NCBI GenBank assembly: GCA_948434005.1
Contig: CAOJEH010000002.1
Coordinates: 62,001 to 126,000 of the forward strand
DNA: 64,000 nt
Origin: an uncultured Mycoplasmatota bacterium
GTDB taxonomy: Bacteria; Bacillota_I; Bacilli_A; RF39; UBA660
Reading direction: 5' to 3'
Below the pieces are notes generated by a model. The model was not told the DNA's origin. It worked only from the letters and a program-made list of their open reading frames with translations, and searched no databases. Shown in pieces: positions 8,681-16,554 of this stretch (position 1 is its first letter; the number at the start of each line of letters is the position of its first letter). A program made the position numbers and the translations under genes.

Positions 8681-10087
8681 ATGTATAAAGAAGACTATAA
8701 TGATGAATTTCCATACAAAACATTTTTACTAAGATTCATATTAATAATCATAGCAGTAGCATTATTAGTATGCATTATTACTGTTCTAACATCAAAAAAC
8801 CAAAATGTAGAATCAAATTCAGGAACAGATGCTGTTTTTTCAGACAATTTAGAAAAATTAAAGGTTGAGGCGCTTAATTATTACAATGAAAGTAATATTC
8901 CAAAAGAAATTGGGAAAAGTACAGAATTAACATTAGATCAAATGATTGAAAAAAAGTTACTTGCATCTATAAAAGATAGAAATAATAAATTATGCAATGG
9001 TAAGAAATCATTTATTAAACTTACTAAAAAAGAAAATGAATATCAACTAAAAGTAAATTTATCTTGTGATAAAGAAAAAGATTATATGATTCTTCATCTA
9101 AATAAAAATACATACTGCACAGACACTTACTTATGTGAAAATAAAGTAAACAACATAGAAGAAGACAATGTATCAACTGATAGTGAGAAAGAATCAGAAA
9201 ATAGCTATGAATATACATCTAATCCATCAAATAAAGTTAAAAAGGCTACTAAAAAATCTAATAGTAAAAAGACTAAAAGAATTAGAAAAACAAAAATAAT
9301 AAAAACTAACAAAGGAACAATTACTATAACTGACACAACAATAAAATATAAATATGAATATGTCAAAAATTCTAGCTATAAACTATCTAATTGGAGTTCA
9401 TGGAGTGGTTGGCAAAAAGTAGATTGTGATACTAAGAAAATCAAATGTAATGATAATGATTATACTTGTTTAAAAGAACTAGAAAGATTTGATAGAAAAG
9501 AAATTATAGATTCACGTAATAAACAATATACTGTATCAAATAGTAGTTTAAAATATACAGGCAATACTACTAAAACTATATGTTCAAATTATGATTATGT
9601 AATTATAGACAACATTATATATAAATTAGCAAATAGTGAAGATTATAATTTGATAAATAATATAAATAAAAATACTAAAAAGACTATAGGTAGTTGGAAA
9701 TATAATGGAGAAAAAAGTTATAATGAGCCTCAAAATGATACATATAATACTCGTTATTTTCTAACAGGACTAGATTATAGTAATTGTACTAACACCTGCA
9801 ATGGTAAACAAAAATATAAATATGATAAATATACATATAGTAAAGATATATCAAAATTAGATACTATTTCGTGTAATAATAATAAAACTATAGTAATACC
9901 TACATATAGTAAAGAAAAAGAGAATGCGACATTTACAAGAGAAGAAAAATTATATGGAACTATATGCTATAAGAATGAGAGAACTAGAAGTTTAACTAGT
10001 AATTCCATAATTAAAAAATGGAGTAAATATAACGATAGAAATTTACTAGATAATGGATATTCATATACCGGAAATAGAAAAAAGTAA
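8681..10087 (+). CDS. Membrane-anchored extracellular protein with Cys and Trp-rich repeats
   Basis: A 468-residue protein with an acidic N-terminus, one membrane helix at about residues 16-38 and a long exterior part. The first exterior domain (about 50-150) has a pilin-like layout: a helix with LEKLKVEALNYYNES, then LTLDQMIEKKLL, then a small Cys-containing beta domain. A lysine/serine/threonine-rich linker follows, then a region rich in Asn, Tyr and paired cysteines. That region begins with WSSWSGW, reminiscent of thrombospondin type 1 repeats, and repeats a Cys-x-y-C layout (CNDNDYTC, CTNTCNG). No LPxTG sorting motif is seen. Function unknown; a surface or adhesin-like role is inferred only from topology and composition. 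It is followed after 19 bases by another anchored protein. Confidence 0.6.
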   Translation: MYKEDYNDEFPYKTFLLRFILIIIAVALLVCIITVLTSKNQNVESNSGTDAVFSDNLEKLKVEALNYYNESNIPKEIGKSTELTLDQMIEKKLLASIKDRNNKLCNGKKSFIKLTKKENEYQLKVNLSCDKEKDYMILHLNKNTYCTDTYLCENKVNNIEEDNVSTDSEKESENSYEYTSNPSNKVKKATKKSNSKKTKRIRKTKIIKTNKGTITITDTTIKYKYEYVKNSSYKLSNWSSWSGWQKVDCDTKKIKCNDNDYTCLKELERFDRKEIIDSRNKQYTVSNSSLKYTGNTTKTICSNYDYVIIDNIIYKLANSEDYNLINNINKNTKKTIGSWKYNGEKSYNEPQNDTYNTRYFLTGLDYSNCTNTCNGKQKYKYDKYTYSKDISKLDTISCNNNKTIVIPTYSKEKENATFTREEKLYGTICYKNERTRSLTSNSIIKKWSKYNDRNLLDNGYSYTGNRKK

Positions 10088-10106
10088 TTAAATAGGGGGA
10101 ATAATT

Positions 10107-11976
10107 ATGTTTGAATTAAATAAGATAGAAAGAATTATTTTTATTAAAGATAAAAAAAGAGTTTGTATATTTTATTCAGACGGTACATTAAAATATGTAT
10201 CTGTAGATGAAGGTAAAACAGCATTATCATCTTTAGCAAGAAAAGAAGGACTAGAAAAAGAAAATATTAAGAATTGGAATAAAGTAGAATTTTGTTCCTT
10301 CAAAGAGTTTGGAAATAAGTATGAAAATGAAATCTATATGAGAGAAAATAAAACAAGATTTGAATTTAATAAAAAAATCGAGGAAGATAGAAGAAAAGAA
10401 AAAAGAAGAATAAAAGATGCTAAAGTAAGAGAAAAGCAATCAACAGGAAGAGGATATGCAGCAGTAAGTCTTCTTGTCTCAGCTGGTTTTAGCAAGTGCT
10501 TCAGCTATTGGTGGAGGTCTTTATTTCATATACAATAAATTTTTAAATAATAATAGTCAAAATCAAGAAGCAGAAAGAGATATTGAATCAACAAACGCAG
10601 ATATAAAATCATCAGCAGAAATAGCTAATATTATCAATAATAATGATTTAAATACAACTAAAAGAAACTTTATAGTTTGTCTATACGAATACTTGCAAAA
10701 TTATAATGATACGTTTGCAAATAAGCACATAGATAGCAAAACATCAACAAAACCTGCTATTACAGTAGAAGAAGTAGTATCAGAATTATTAGTTTATAAA
10801 AACTACGATAAAGAGCAATTGTTTAAAATATTTGGATATGATAATTTTAGTTCAGAAGATATGTATAATGCTTATATGAGCTCAGTAGAATATGAAGCAA
10901 AAGCACATACTATACAAAAAGAATCATTGAATAAAAACTTTATAAAAGGTAAAAAGAAAGATATATATGATAAATATGAAGGACTAATGATAAATTACAA
11001 TATTCAAAATACAAAAGAGAGAAAAATCGAAGTAGCAAAACAATTTTGGAATGAAGTAAGAAATGATATAGATGTAGAAAATACAGAAACATTACCAAAA
11101 AATATGGAAGTAATATTGCCAATAATTAAAGCTATGAAAAAGATATGTAAAAATTTAGATATAGCTGAAAAATTAAATAGTAAAGAATATGAATGGTATT
11201 TAACTGAATGTGATCAAAGAATCAGAGAAAAACTATACGACTATGATGTACAATTAAAAGAAGTTGCTACAGTGAATAAAAGACTTGGTGCGACAGTTGC
11301 AATGTCTTTTAATGAAATAAAAGATACTATAATAAATCAATTAAAGAATGAAGGAACTTATAACGTAGAAGATTATGAAAGAGATATAAGTGATCACAAA
11401 GAATATAAAATTGCCATAGCATACTTCAAAAAGCAAAAAGAAGGAAGTTCTAGCAATAATGAAAATATTGATACTAGAAAAGAATCGGAAGATAGTTCAA
11501 ATGACTATGGTACAAATGATAGTGATATAAGTAGTGATAATAAAAAAGATTCTGATAAAAACAAATCATCTAAATCAAATAAGAAAAGAAATTCTAAATC
11601 TAATAAGCAGTCAAATCAATCTGATGCACCTGATGATGAGGCATCAAATGATGGCGATTCATATGACAGTAACAATGATGAAAACTATAATGATGATGAA
11701 GATACTAACGGAAATAATGATACTAATAATGACAGCGATTATGATAATGATACTTACACAGATCAAGACGAAACTGAAAATAAATCTGATGGTAGCAAAT
11801 ACCCAGGTTATATAAAAGATATTACAGACGATGAATCTGGTGCATATGAAGATTTTCCAAATTTAAACAGTATAAATAAAAAAATGACAAAAAGTCAATA
11901 TGCTGATTATATAATAAGCAATATGGAAAATCAAAAAGTAGATCCAACACCTAAAGTAAATTTAAAAAGAATATAA
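10107..11976 (+). pseudogene. Single-pass membrane protein split by a one-base frameshift
   Basis: Two overlapping frames form one protein. The first (10107-10538, frame 0) ends shortly after starting a membrane helix (TGRGYAAVSLLVSAG). The second, in the +1 frame and open from 10474 by a TTG with no ribosome-binding site, continues it (ASASAIGGGLYFIYNKF). Removing one T from the T4 run at 10487-10490 joins them into one 622-residue protein with a complete helix. The N-terminal 125 residues are cytoplasmic and basic. The exterior part is helical, then strongly Asp/Ser/Asn-rich between about 11450 and 11800, and ends in a short ordered segment. The cause may be a real mutation, an assembly error, or programmed +1 frameshifting. 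No homologous function is recognised. Confidence 0.7.
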
Positions 11977-11994
11977 ATATATCAACAAATTTAG

Positions 11995-12023
11995 TTGACA
12001 ATTACGCAATCTTATGATATAAT
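11995..12023 (+). promoter_or_regulatory. Consensus sigma-A promoter
   Basis: Perfect TTGACA at 11995-12000 and perfect TATAAT at 12018-12023 with a 17-base spacer, the strongest-looking promoter in the window. Confidence 0.92.
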
Positions 12024-12029
12024 ATGTGT

Positions 12030-12087
12030 ACTTTGAGGATATAGGGGATCCGAATAAGTCTATATTGTTATAGGGGGTTGAATATAT
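12030..12087 (+). promoter_or_regulatory. G-rich leader with possible stem-loop
   Basis: The predicted 58-base leader contains ATATAG and CTATAT arms (6 bp) around a 15-base loop with GGGGATCCG, then an AGGGGG ribosome-binding site. This is unusually G-rich for this genome. It matches no riboswitch class I recognise. Confidence 0.35.
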
Positions 12088-12504
12088 ATGAAATCTTATA
12101 TATTTGAATATTTGGACGAAAACGATTTTAGAAAAAAAGAAAGATCAGTTAGAAAATACAATATGTTAGCATATAAAAAACTAACGTTTAGCTATTATCC
12201 AGAACTAAGAAAAGGTAATTTTTTAGGAGAAGAAGTTAGTAAAGATGAAAAAGCTAAAACTGTATCCTATGAATTAAAATTACCAACAGACGAATTATTT
12301 TCAAAAGTTCATGGAGAAATAAGACTACATTATACTGTATATACTGAAAAAGGTGTTATATTATTAACTAACATTACTCCTGAAGGAATATTAGATGAAG
12401 GGCATAGAGCCGAATTATCTACATATAAAGGTGTAATGGTTTCTAAAACAGATCCAGATAGAGATATGTTTAAAATTAATTTATTAAATATGTTAGGAAA
12501 ATAG
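12088..12504 (+). CDS. Conserved-looking orphan protein under a strong promoter
   Basis: A 138-residue cytosolic protein without a signal, membrane helix or recognised motif. It is beta-rich in the middle (KVHGEIRLHYTVYTEKG) and ends in a segment with ELSTYKGVMVSKTDPDRD. The exact consensus promoter, short G-rich leader and dedicated terminator show it is a strongly transcribed single gene, so it is likely abundant. It lies just upstream of two tRNA genes, which have their own promoter. I do not recognise the family. Confidence 0.7.
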   Translation: MKSYIFEYLDENDFRKKERSVRKYNMLAYKKLTFSYYPELRKGNFLGEEVSKDEKAKTVSYELKLPTDELFSKVHGEIRLHYTVYTEKGVILLTNITPEGILDEGHRAELSTYKGVMVSKTDPDRDMFKINLLNMLGK

Positions 12505-12525
12505 AGTAAAAACTCTATTTTTTTG
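12499..12525 (+). terminator. Intrinsic terminator
   Basis: AATAGAGT / ACTCTATT arms with an A-only loop, followed by a run of seven T. It overlaps the stop codon of the orphan gene. Confidence 0.85.
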
Positions 12526-12554
12526 TTGCACTATTAAAAAAAATATGCTATTAT
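12526..12554 (+). promoter_or_regulatory. tRNA promoter
   Basis: TTGCAC at 12526-12531 and TATTAT at 12549-12554 with a 17-base spacer, 12 bases before the first tRNA. Confidence 0.7.
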
Positions 12555-12565
12555 TAAATAGCAAC

Positions 12566-12642
12566 GGACCCTTAGCTCAGTTGGTTAGAGCATCCGGCTC
12601 ATAACCGGACGGTCATTGGTTCGAGTCCAATAGGGTCCACCA
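12566..12642 (+). tRNA. tRNA with CAT anticodon, probably Ile2 (lysidine-modified)
   Basis: A complete 77-base cloverleaf with encoded CCA: acceptor GGACCCT / AGGGTCC fully paired, D arm GCTC / GAGC, anticodon stem TCCGG / CCGGA, loop CTCATAA, and T arm ATTGG / CCAAT with TTCGAGT. The paired 1-72 position and the lack of three G-C pairs in the anticodon stem exclude initiator tRNA. The acceptor has C4-G69 and C5-G68, reported as determinants for TilS lysidine synthetase in E. coli, and the acceptor and D-arm sequence resembles Ile2 tRNAs. Elongator Met remains possible. Confidence 0.9.
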
Positions 12643-12653
12643 TTTTTTATTTT

Positions 12654-12738
12654 GCGAGTATGGCGGAATTGGCAGACGCGCTAGACTTAGGATCTAGTGC
12701 CGCAAGGCTTGCAGGTTCAACTCCTGTTACTCGCACCA
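12654..12738 (+). tRNA. tRNA-Leu (anticodon TAG)
   Basis: An 85-base class II tRNA with a long variable arm and encoded CCA. Acceptor GCGAGTA / TACTCGC (with the CCA following), anticodon stem CTAGA / TCTAG with loop CTTAGGA giving anticodon TAG, and T arm GCAGG / CCTGT with TTCAACT. It follows the CAT tRNA by 11 bases and is co-transcribed with it. Confidence 0.95.
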
Positions 12739-12748
12739 GATTGATAGG

Positions 12749-12776
12749 AAACTCGAACTTTCATAGTTCGAGTTTG
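12749..12776 (+). terminator. Hairpin ending the tRNA transcript
   Basis: A perfect 10-bp stem AAACTCGAAC / GTTCGAGTTT with a seven-base loop, 10 bases after the tRNA-Leu CCA end. The following T run is short, so termination may need the T-rich upper stem. Confidence 0.7.
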
Positions 12777-12888
12777 TATATACCTAAATTTATATTATAA
12801 TAATTATAAAATATTTAATTTAACTTATAATGTCAATTATAAATATAAAATCATGTATCACTAAGTATTATATGGAAGGATTTATTTT

Positions 12889-13425
12889 ATGAAAAGATAT
12901 AGAAAAACAGCATATGAAATACTTGACATTTCTCAGAAGATATATCAAATGCAGGAAGCAACTAATCCTACTGCAATTTTTGGAAAGAAGGAATTTATAA
13001 TAGGGTCAGAAGAAACTCGAGAAGAAATTTTTGTAAAACCAAGCCATAAGAAAGATAGATTTTATTATTTTGAGCATCCAAAAATTGAAGGAGTTATTAT
13101 AAAAAAAGAAAACGGTAGTTATTGCATTAAAGGAATGGTAAAATATACAAATAGTAGTAATCAAGATTTATGGTTTGCCAAAATCAGAATAGAACATAAC
13201 GAAGAAGATATCCAATTAAAAGGAAGTTGGGGCGGAAGTTGGCAAACGCCTGACTTTTATGATAAAAATTTAATTGAAGATTCTAACCCAGATTTTCCTA
13301 TTGCAATAGTTTCGATGAAAGAACATTTAGTTGATATTTATAATAATCTTTGCAAAAACAATGGTCAAAACAGTAATTCATACGATTCTAAAGACGTCAA
13401 AAAATTAAAAAAATACAACAATTAA
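12889..13425 (+). CDS. Orphan cytosolic protein at the head of the accessory block
   Basis: A 178-residue protein with no signal peptide or membrane helix. The N-terminal helix (YEILDISQKIYQMQ) is followed by a beta-rich core containing KGMVKYTNSSNQDLWFAKIRI and a Trp/Gly-rich turn (GSWGGSWQTPDFYD), and the C-terminus is Asn/Ser/Lys-rich. The core pattern could be a small beta-sandwich, but I recognise no family. It has a GAAGGA ribosome-binding site and its own strong terminator, so it is a single-gene unit directly downstream of the tRNA pair. Confidence 0.6.
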   Translation: MKRYRKTAYEILDISQKIYQMQEATNPTAIFGKKEFIIGSEETREEIFVKPSHKKDRFYYFEHPKIEGVIIKKENGSYCIKGMVKYTNSSNQDLWFAKIRIEHNEEDIQLKGSWGGSWQTPDFYDKNLIEDSNPDFPIAIVSMKEHLVDIYNNLCKNNGQNSNSYDSKDVKKLKKYNN

Positions 13426-13446
13426 TAATTGTTGTATTTTTTATAT
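13409..13446 (+). terminator. Intrinsic terminator
   Basis: A long AAAATACAACAATTA / TAATTGTTGTATTTT hairpin with a minimal loop around the stop codon, followed by T residues. Confidence 0.85.
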
Positions 13447-13613
13447 AAGGTACTAATGATAATTCTAACTAAGACCTTATAACATTATGATTAATTATAA
13501 AATTAAATCTAATTCAAATAATTTGTTTCAATATCTCTAAATAATATTGAATAAAATTTAAAAATAATATAATATAAAATAAAGTATATATTTTTAGAAG
13601 TGAGGTTTTACGT

Positions 13614-14582
13614 ATGAAAATTAATTATCCAATAAAATATGCAGTAATGCCAATTATAGATGAGATAAATTGGGATTGTTATCATGAAATAGATAGAGTA
13701 GATGACGTTTTATGCTATATAGTATCTAAATGTTATAAAATACGTGATATAACAAATTATTATAAAGATGGGAGATTATACAATGAATATGAAATTGTTT
13801 TTCCTTATCAAAAATCTGAATTTAGTAGATGGCGTAGAACTATTCCAGAATATAATTTAATGAATGGAAATTGTATTAATTCAGATAAAGTTCCACAAGT
13901 ATTTGATTCTTACGAAGAAGCGCTAATTCAAGCTACAGCTCAAAATGATGAGTTATTTAAAAAATCTTTAGGCTATTTAGCATTTACCAAAGATACAGCA
14001 GAAAAAATTAAAAAAATGAAGAAAAACTTCGATACCATATTAGCTAAATACAAAGTATTAGAGCAACAAATATTGCTTTTAACAGACAATCTTGAAATAG
14101 GTCAAAAGAAAGTAAATGATGTTATAAAAATTGCTAATAATAAACAAGCTGTATTATCATGTGATATATATGAAATATTAAGACTATTCGATAATGATAA
14201 ATTCATTGTTTATAGTATTAAACAAGAGCAATATGATATTTTAGCAAAATCAATTATAAAAAAAGAGGATAACAAAGATACTGCTGATAAGATAAACCAA
14301 ATATCAAAAGAAGCACAAGTATTATTATTCCACAAAGAAAAAGATATGCCTATAGAAATAGCAACTACAAAAGACCAAGGAATCTACTATATTAAAAACG
14401 ATATTTTATATTATGATGAAGGCACCGATAAAGTAGAAAAAGATAACATCGGAAATATAGAACCAGATACTTTAATTTTTTATACTACAGAAACTAGAGA
14501 GGATTTATTAAAAAGTTATGAGGAATATCCAGAAATCAACTTAAAAAACATCCCAGTACAGTTATCAAAAAAAAGCACATAA
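13614..14582 (+). CDS. Orphan protein with helical middle
   Basis: A 322-residue cytosolic protein in three parts. The N-terminal alpha/beta domain (about 1-110) begins KINYPIKYAVMPI and contains YEIVFPYQKSEFSRW. A lysine-rich, probably coiled-coil middle (about 115-185) follows, and the C-terminal domain has a strand-rich end (DQGIYYIKNDILYYDEG). The N-terminal domain looks like a conserved unit seen in hypothetical proteins of gut low-G+C bacteria, from memory and without a search. No catalytic motif is visible. The ribosome-binding site is GAGG, nine bases from ATG. The next gene starts 25 bases later, so it is probably co-transcribed with the ADP-ribosyltransferase-like gene. Confidence 0.55.
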   Translation: MKINYPIKYAVMPIIDEINWDCYHEIDRVDDVLCYIVSKCYKIRDITNYYKDGRLYNEYEIVFPYQKSEFSRWRRTIPEYNLMNGNCINSDKVPQVFDSYEEALIQATAQNDELFKKSLGYLAFTKDTAEKIKKMKKNFDTILAKYKVLEQQILLLTDNLEIGQKKVNDVIKIANNKQAVLSCDIYEILRLFDNDKFIVYSIKQEQYDILAKSIIKKEDNKDTADKINQISKEAQVLLFHKEKDMPIEIATTKDQGIYYIKNDILYYDEGTDKVEKDNIGNIEPDTLIFYTTETREDLLKSYEEYPEINLKNIPVQLSKKST

Positions 14583-14607
14583 ATACTATATTAAATTGGT
14601 GATATTA

Positions 14608-15318
14608 ATGAAAAAATACAAGCTATCTTTAAAAGATATAAATTCTAATTATTTTCATTTTACACTAGGAAATAATTTAGAAAGTATAGATAAAAATGGA
14701 TTAATTCCTAAAAAAGGAAAACATGCAAAATATATTGAAGAAACAAAAAAAGTATTTTTTGTAGAAGGACTTAATAATTTACTAATACTATTTGATTGTT
14801 GGATAAATGTCTATAAAAAATGTCCACTATTACCAGAAGTAAAGTTAACCTATGGATTAGCTTCTAAATTAATGCGTTCCAAATATTTTCCCATGTTCAT
14901 TGTAGATTTTTATTTTTTTATAATCAAAAACAGTAGACGTCATAAAAAGTATGCATATAAAGAATTTGATAAATTATTTGATGAATGTATCTTATTACAA
15001 TTAGATATAAAAGAAAATCTAGACTTTAGTTTTTCTGATATTGACGAAATCAAATCAAAAGGGTATAAAAAAAGACATCTTATTGAAATGGGATATTCAT
15101 TAAAATATTCTGATATGAATTCAAACAAAATGGATAAATGGAACCTTCATACTCTAAGTAATAAAATAATTAGTCCAAGCAAAATTAAACTATGCTATAT
15201 AAATAATTTTACTAATATTAGAGATATTTTTAACTATGCATTAAAAAACACAACATTAGATTTAAAAGACATGTGTCCAGTCTTATATGACTATATAAAG
15301 AGCAAAAAAGCATTATAA
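14608..15318 (+). CDS. Possible ADP-ribosyltransferase-fold protein
   Basis: A 236-residue protein starting at the ATG after GGTGATATTA; the upstream GTG at 14596 is part of the ribosome-binding region. The N-terminus reads YFHFTLGNNLESIDKNGLIPK. This is the 'H-x-T ... L..I..+GL' pattern that opens ART-superfamily proteins such as KptA/Tpt1 RNA phosphotransferases and DarT-like toxins, where the His binds NAD. A second element, VFFVEG, could be the next core strand. The rest is Lys/Tyr-rich and helical with a pattern KGYKKRHLIEMGYSLKYSD. The catalytic Glu cannot be placed, so enzyme activity is unproven. It lies between the coiled-coil orphan and the DIT1-like protein, 25 and 40 bases away, apparently in one operon. 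Confidence 0.4.
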   Translation: MKKYKLSLKDINSNYFHFTLGNNLESIDKNGLIPKKGKHAKYIEETKKVFFVEGLNNLLILFDCWINVYKKCPLLPEVKLTYGLASKLMRSKYFPMFIVDFYFFIIKNSRRHKKYAYKEFDKLFDECILLQLDIKENLDFSFSDIDEIKSKGYKKRHLIEMGYSLKYSDMNSNKMDKWNLHTLSNKIISPSKIKLCYINNFTNIRDIFNYALKNTTLDLKDMCPVLYDYIKSKKAL

Positions 15319-15358
15319 TTAAATTTCATAAAATTTACAAAAAGGAGAATACAAATTT

Positions 15359-16549
15359 ATGAATATATTAAAAGAAGAGTATTTTAGGTTCAATGTAAAT
15401 ACAAATATAAAAACTAAATCAGCACTAATAAAATGTCTAGAAAATAAAAAAGATATAGAATTATATAAAAAATGGATAGCAAAAGAGTATAATACAAATA
15501 TTGATGATGAAAAAGTTACAACCAGATTAAATTTAATTATAGAATTAAAAGATAAAATTGATACTGTTAAACAAGATAAAGATAAAACCCAAATTATAAG
15601 TTATTTGCAAAGATTATTATCAGCCAAATTTTCTGGAAACAAGCAGTCTGATACTATGATTAAATTATTATTAGAAAAATTAATTTATTCTTTTAACAAT
15701 AAAAAGCCAATTATATTTGTTTTTGGATTTGGTGGTTATAAAAACTATAATTCACAATCATTTCCGGAAGTAGATTATGCTGAATTATTTCATATGAAAT
15801 ATATAACTGAATTTCTATGGCCAATTATAACAACTTATAAATATGGAGTAGTTTTTGAATATGAAAGTGAAGAAGTTTCAATAGAATTTAATAATGTAGT
15901 GCAAGAAACAACTAATAGGTATACAAAATCATTTGAAAATTTATTAAACTATTTTGTAAAAAAAGTAGAGGAACAAAACAATATTAAATTAAATTACAAA
16001 TTAGTACTAGCCAGAGATATGTATAACGTTTTAGATTTATATAAGAAAATGAACGAATACTATCCAAAAATGAAAGAAAAATTTAACAAATTATCAAAAG
16101 AAGAAAAAGAAATATGGATAAAAAGAGCTAGAACAAATTTCTTAATTAAAGGCAAAATAGACTATTCAAATCTTTCACAAGAAGAACTAAATAATAAGTT
16201 TATAGAAGCTAGAATAAATAATGAATGTTTTTTAGCAGCAGATTATTATTTACGCATTGATTTTTGGGAAAGACCAGGTGCAATATCATTATTCGGAACT
16301 TGGGGTAAAACTCCATGTGCTTCACCAACTGATTGTGGCCTACATCTAAAATCAACAAAAGCATCTAATACAGATTTTTGGATTGGTACAGGAATATTTA
16401 AATTAAAAAAAGACAATGATTTTCAAGAGTTAATACTATCAAAAACACAATTAGATAATGTAAAAGAAAAAATAGTAATAGAAAAATCAACAAATGAGGA
16501 ATTAAAACAAATTTCAAATAACTTTAATACATTTCCATATATAAAATAA
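15359..16549 (+). CDS. Protein resembling DIT1/isocyanide-synthase family
   Basis: A 396-residue cytosolic protein. The middle (about residues 115-205) has KPIIFVFGFGGYKN, then PEVDYAELFHMKYITEFLWPI, then YKYGVVFEYESEE, then a RYTKSFENLL helix. The order and spacing resemble the core of DIT1 / pyoverdine-dityrosine / IsnA isocyanide synthases (FPxKxxN, PDxGE, PGxxIxIxSDG). A C-terminal part (about 285-345) with FWERPGAISLFGTWGKTPCASPTDCGLH is distinctive. I recognise this as a fold-level resemblance only, and the FPxKxPN-type residues are not exact. A good AAAGGAG site precedes ATG. It ends the plus-strand series before a convergent gene six bases away. Confidence 0.35.
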   Translation: MNILKEEYFRFNVNTNIKTKSALIKCLENKKDIELYKKWIAKEYNTNIDDEKVTTRLNLIIELKDKIDTVKQDKDKTQIISYLQRLLSAKFSGNKQSDTMIKLLLEKLIYSFNNKKPIIFVFGFGGYKNYNSQSFPEVDYAELFHMKYITEFLWPIITTYKYGVVFEYESEEVSIEFNNVVQETTNRYTKSFENLLNYFVKKVEEQNNIKLNYKLVLARDMYNVLDLYKKMNEYYPKMKEKFNKLSKEEKEIWIKRARTNFLIKGKIDYSNLSQEELNNKFIEARINNECFLAADYYLRIDFWERPGAISLFGTWGKTPCASPTDCGLHLKSTKASNTDFWIGTGIFKLKKDNDFQELILSKTQLDNVKEKIVIEKSTNEELKQISNNFNTFPYIK

Positions 16550-16554
16550 TATAA

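Noticed and set aside
10474-11976. Independent gene starting with TTG at 10474
   Set aside because: There is no ribosome-binding site, and the start falls inside a membrane helix whose first half is in the preceding frame. It is the second part of a frameshifted gene.
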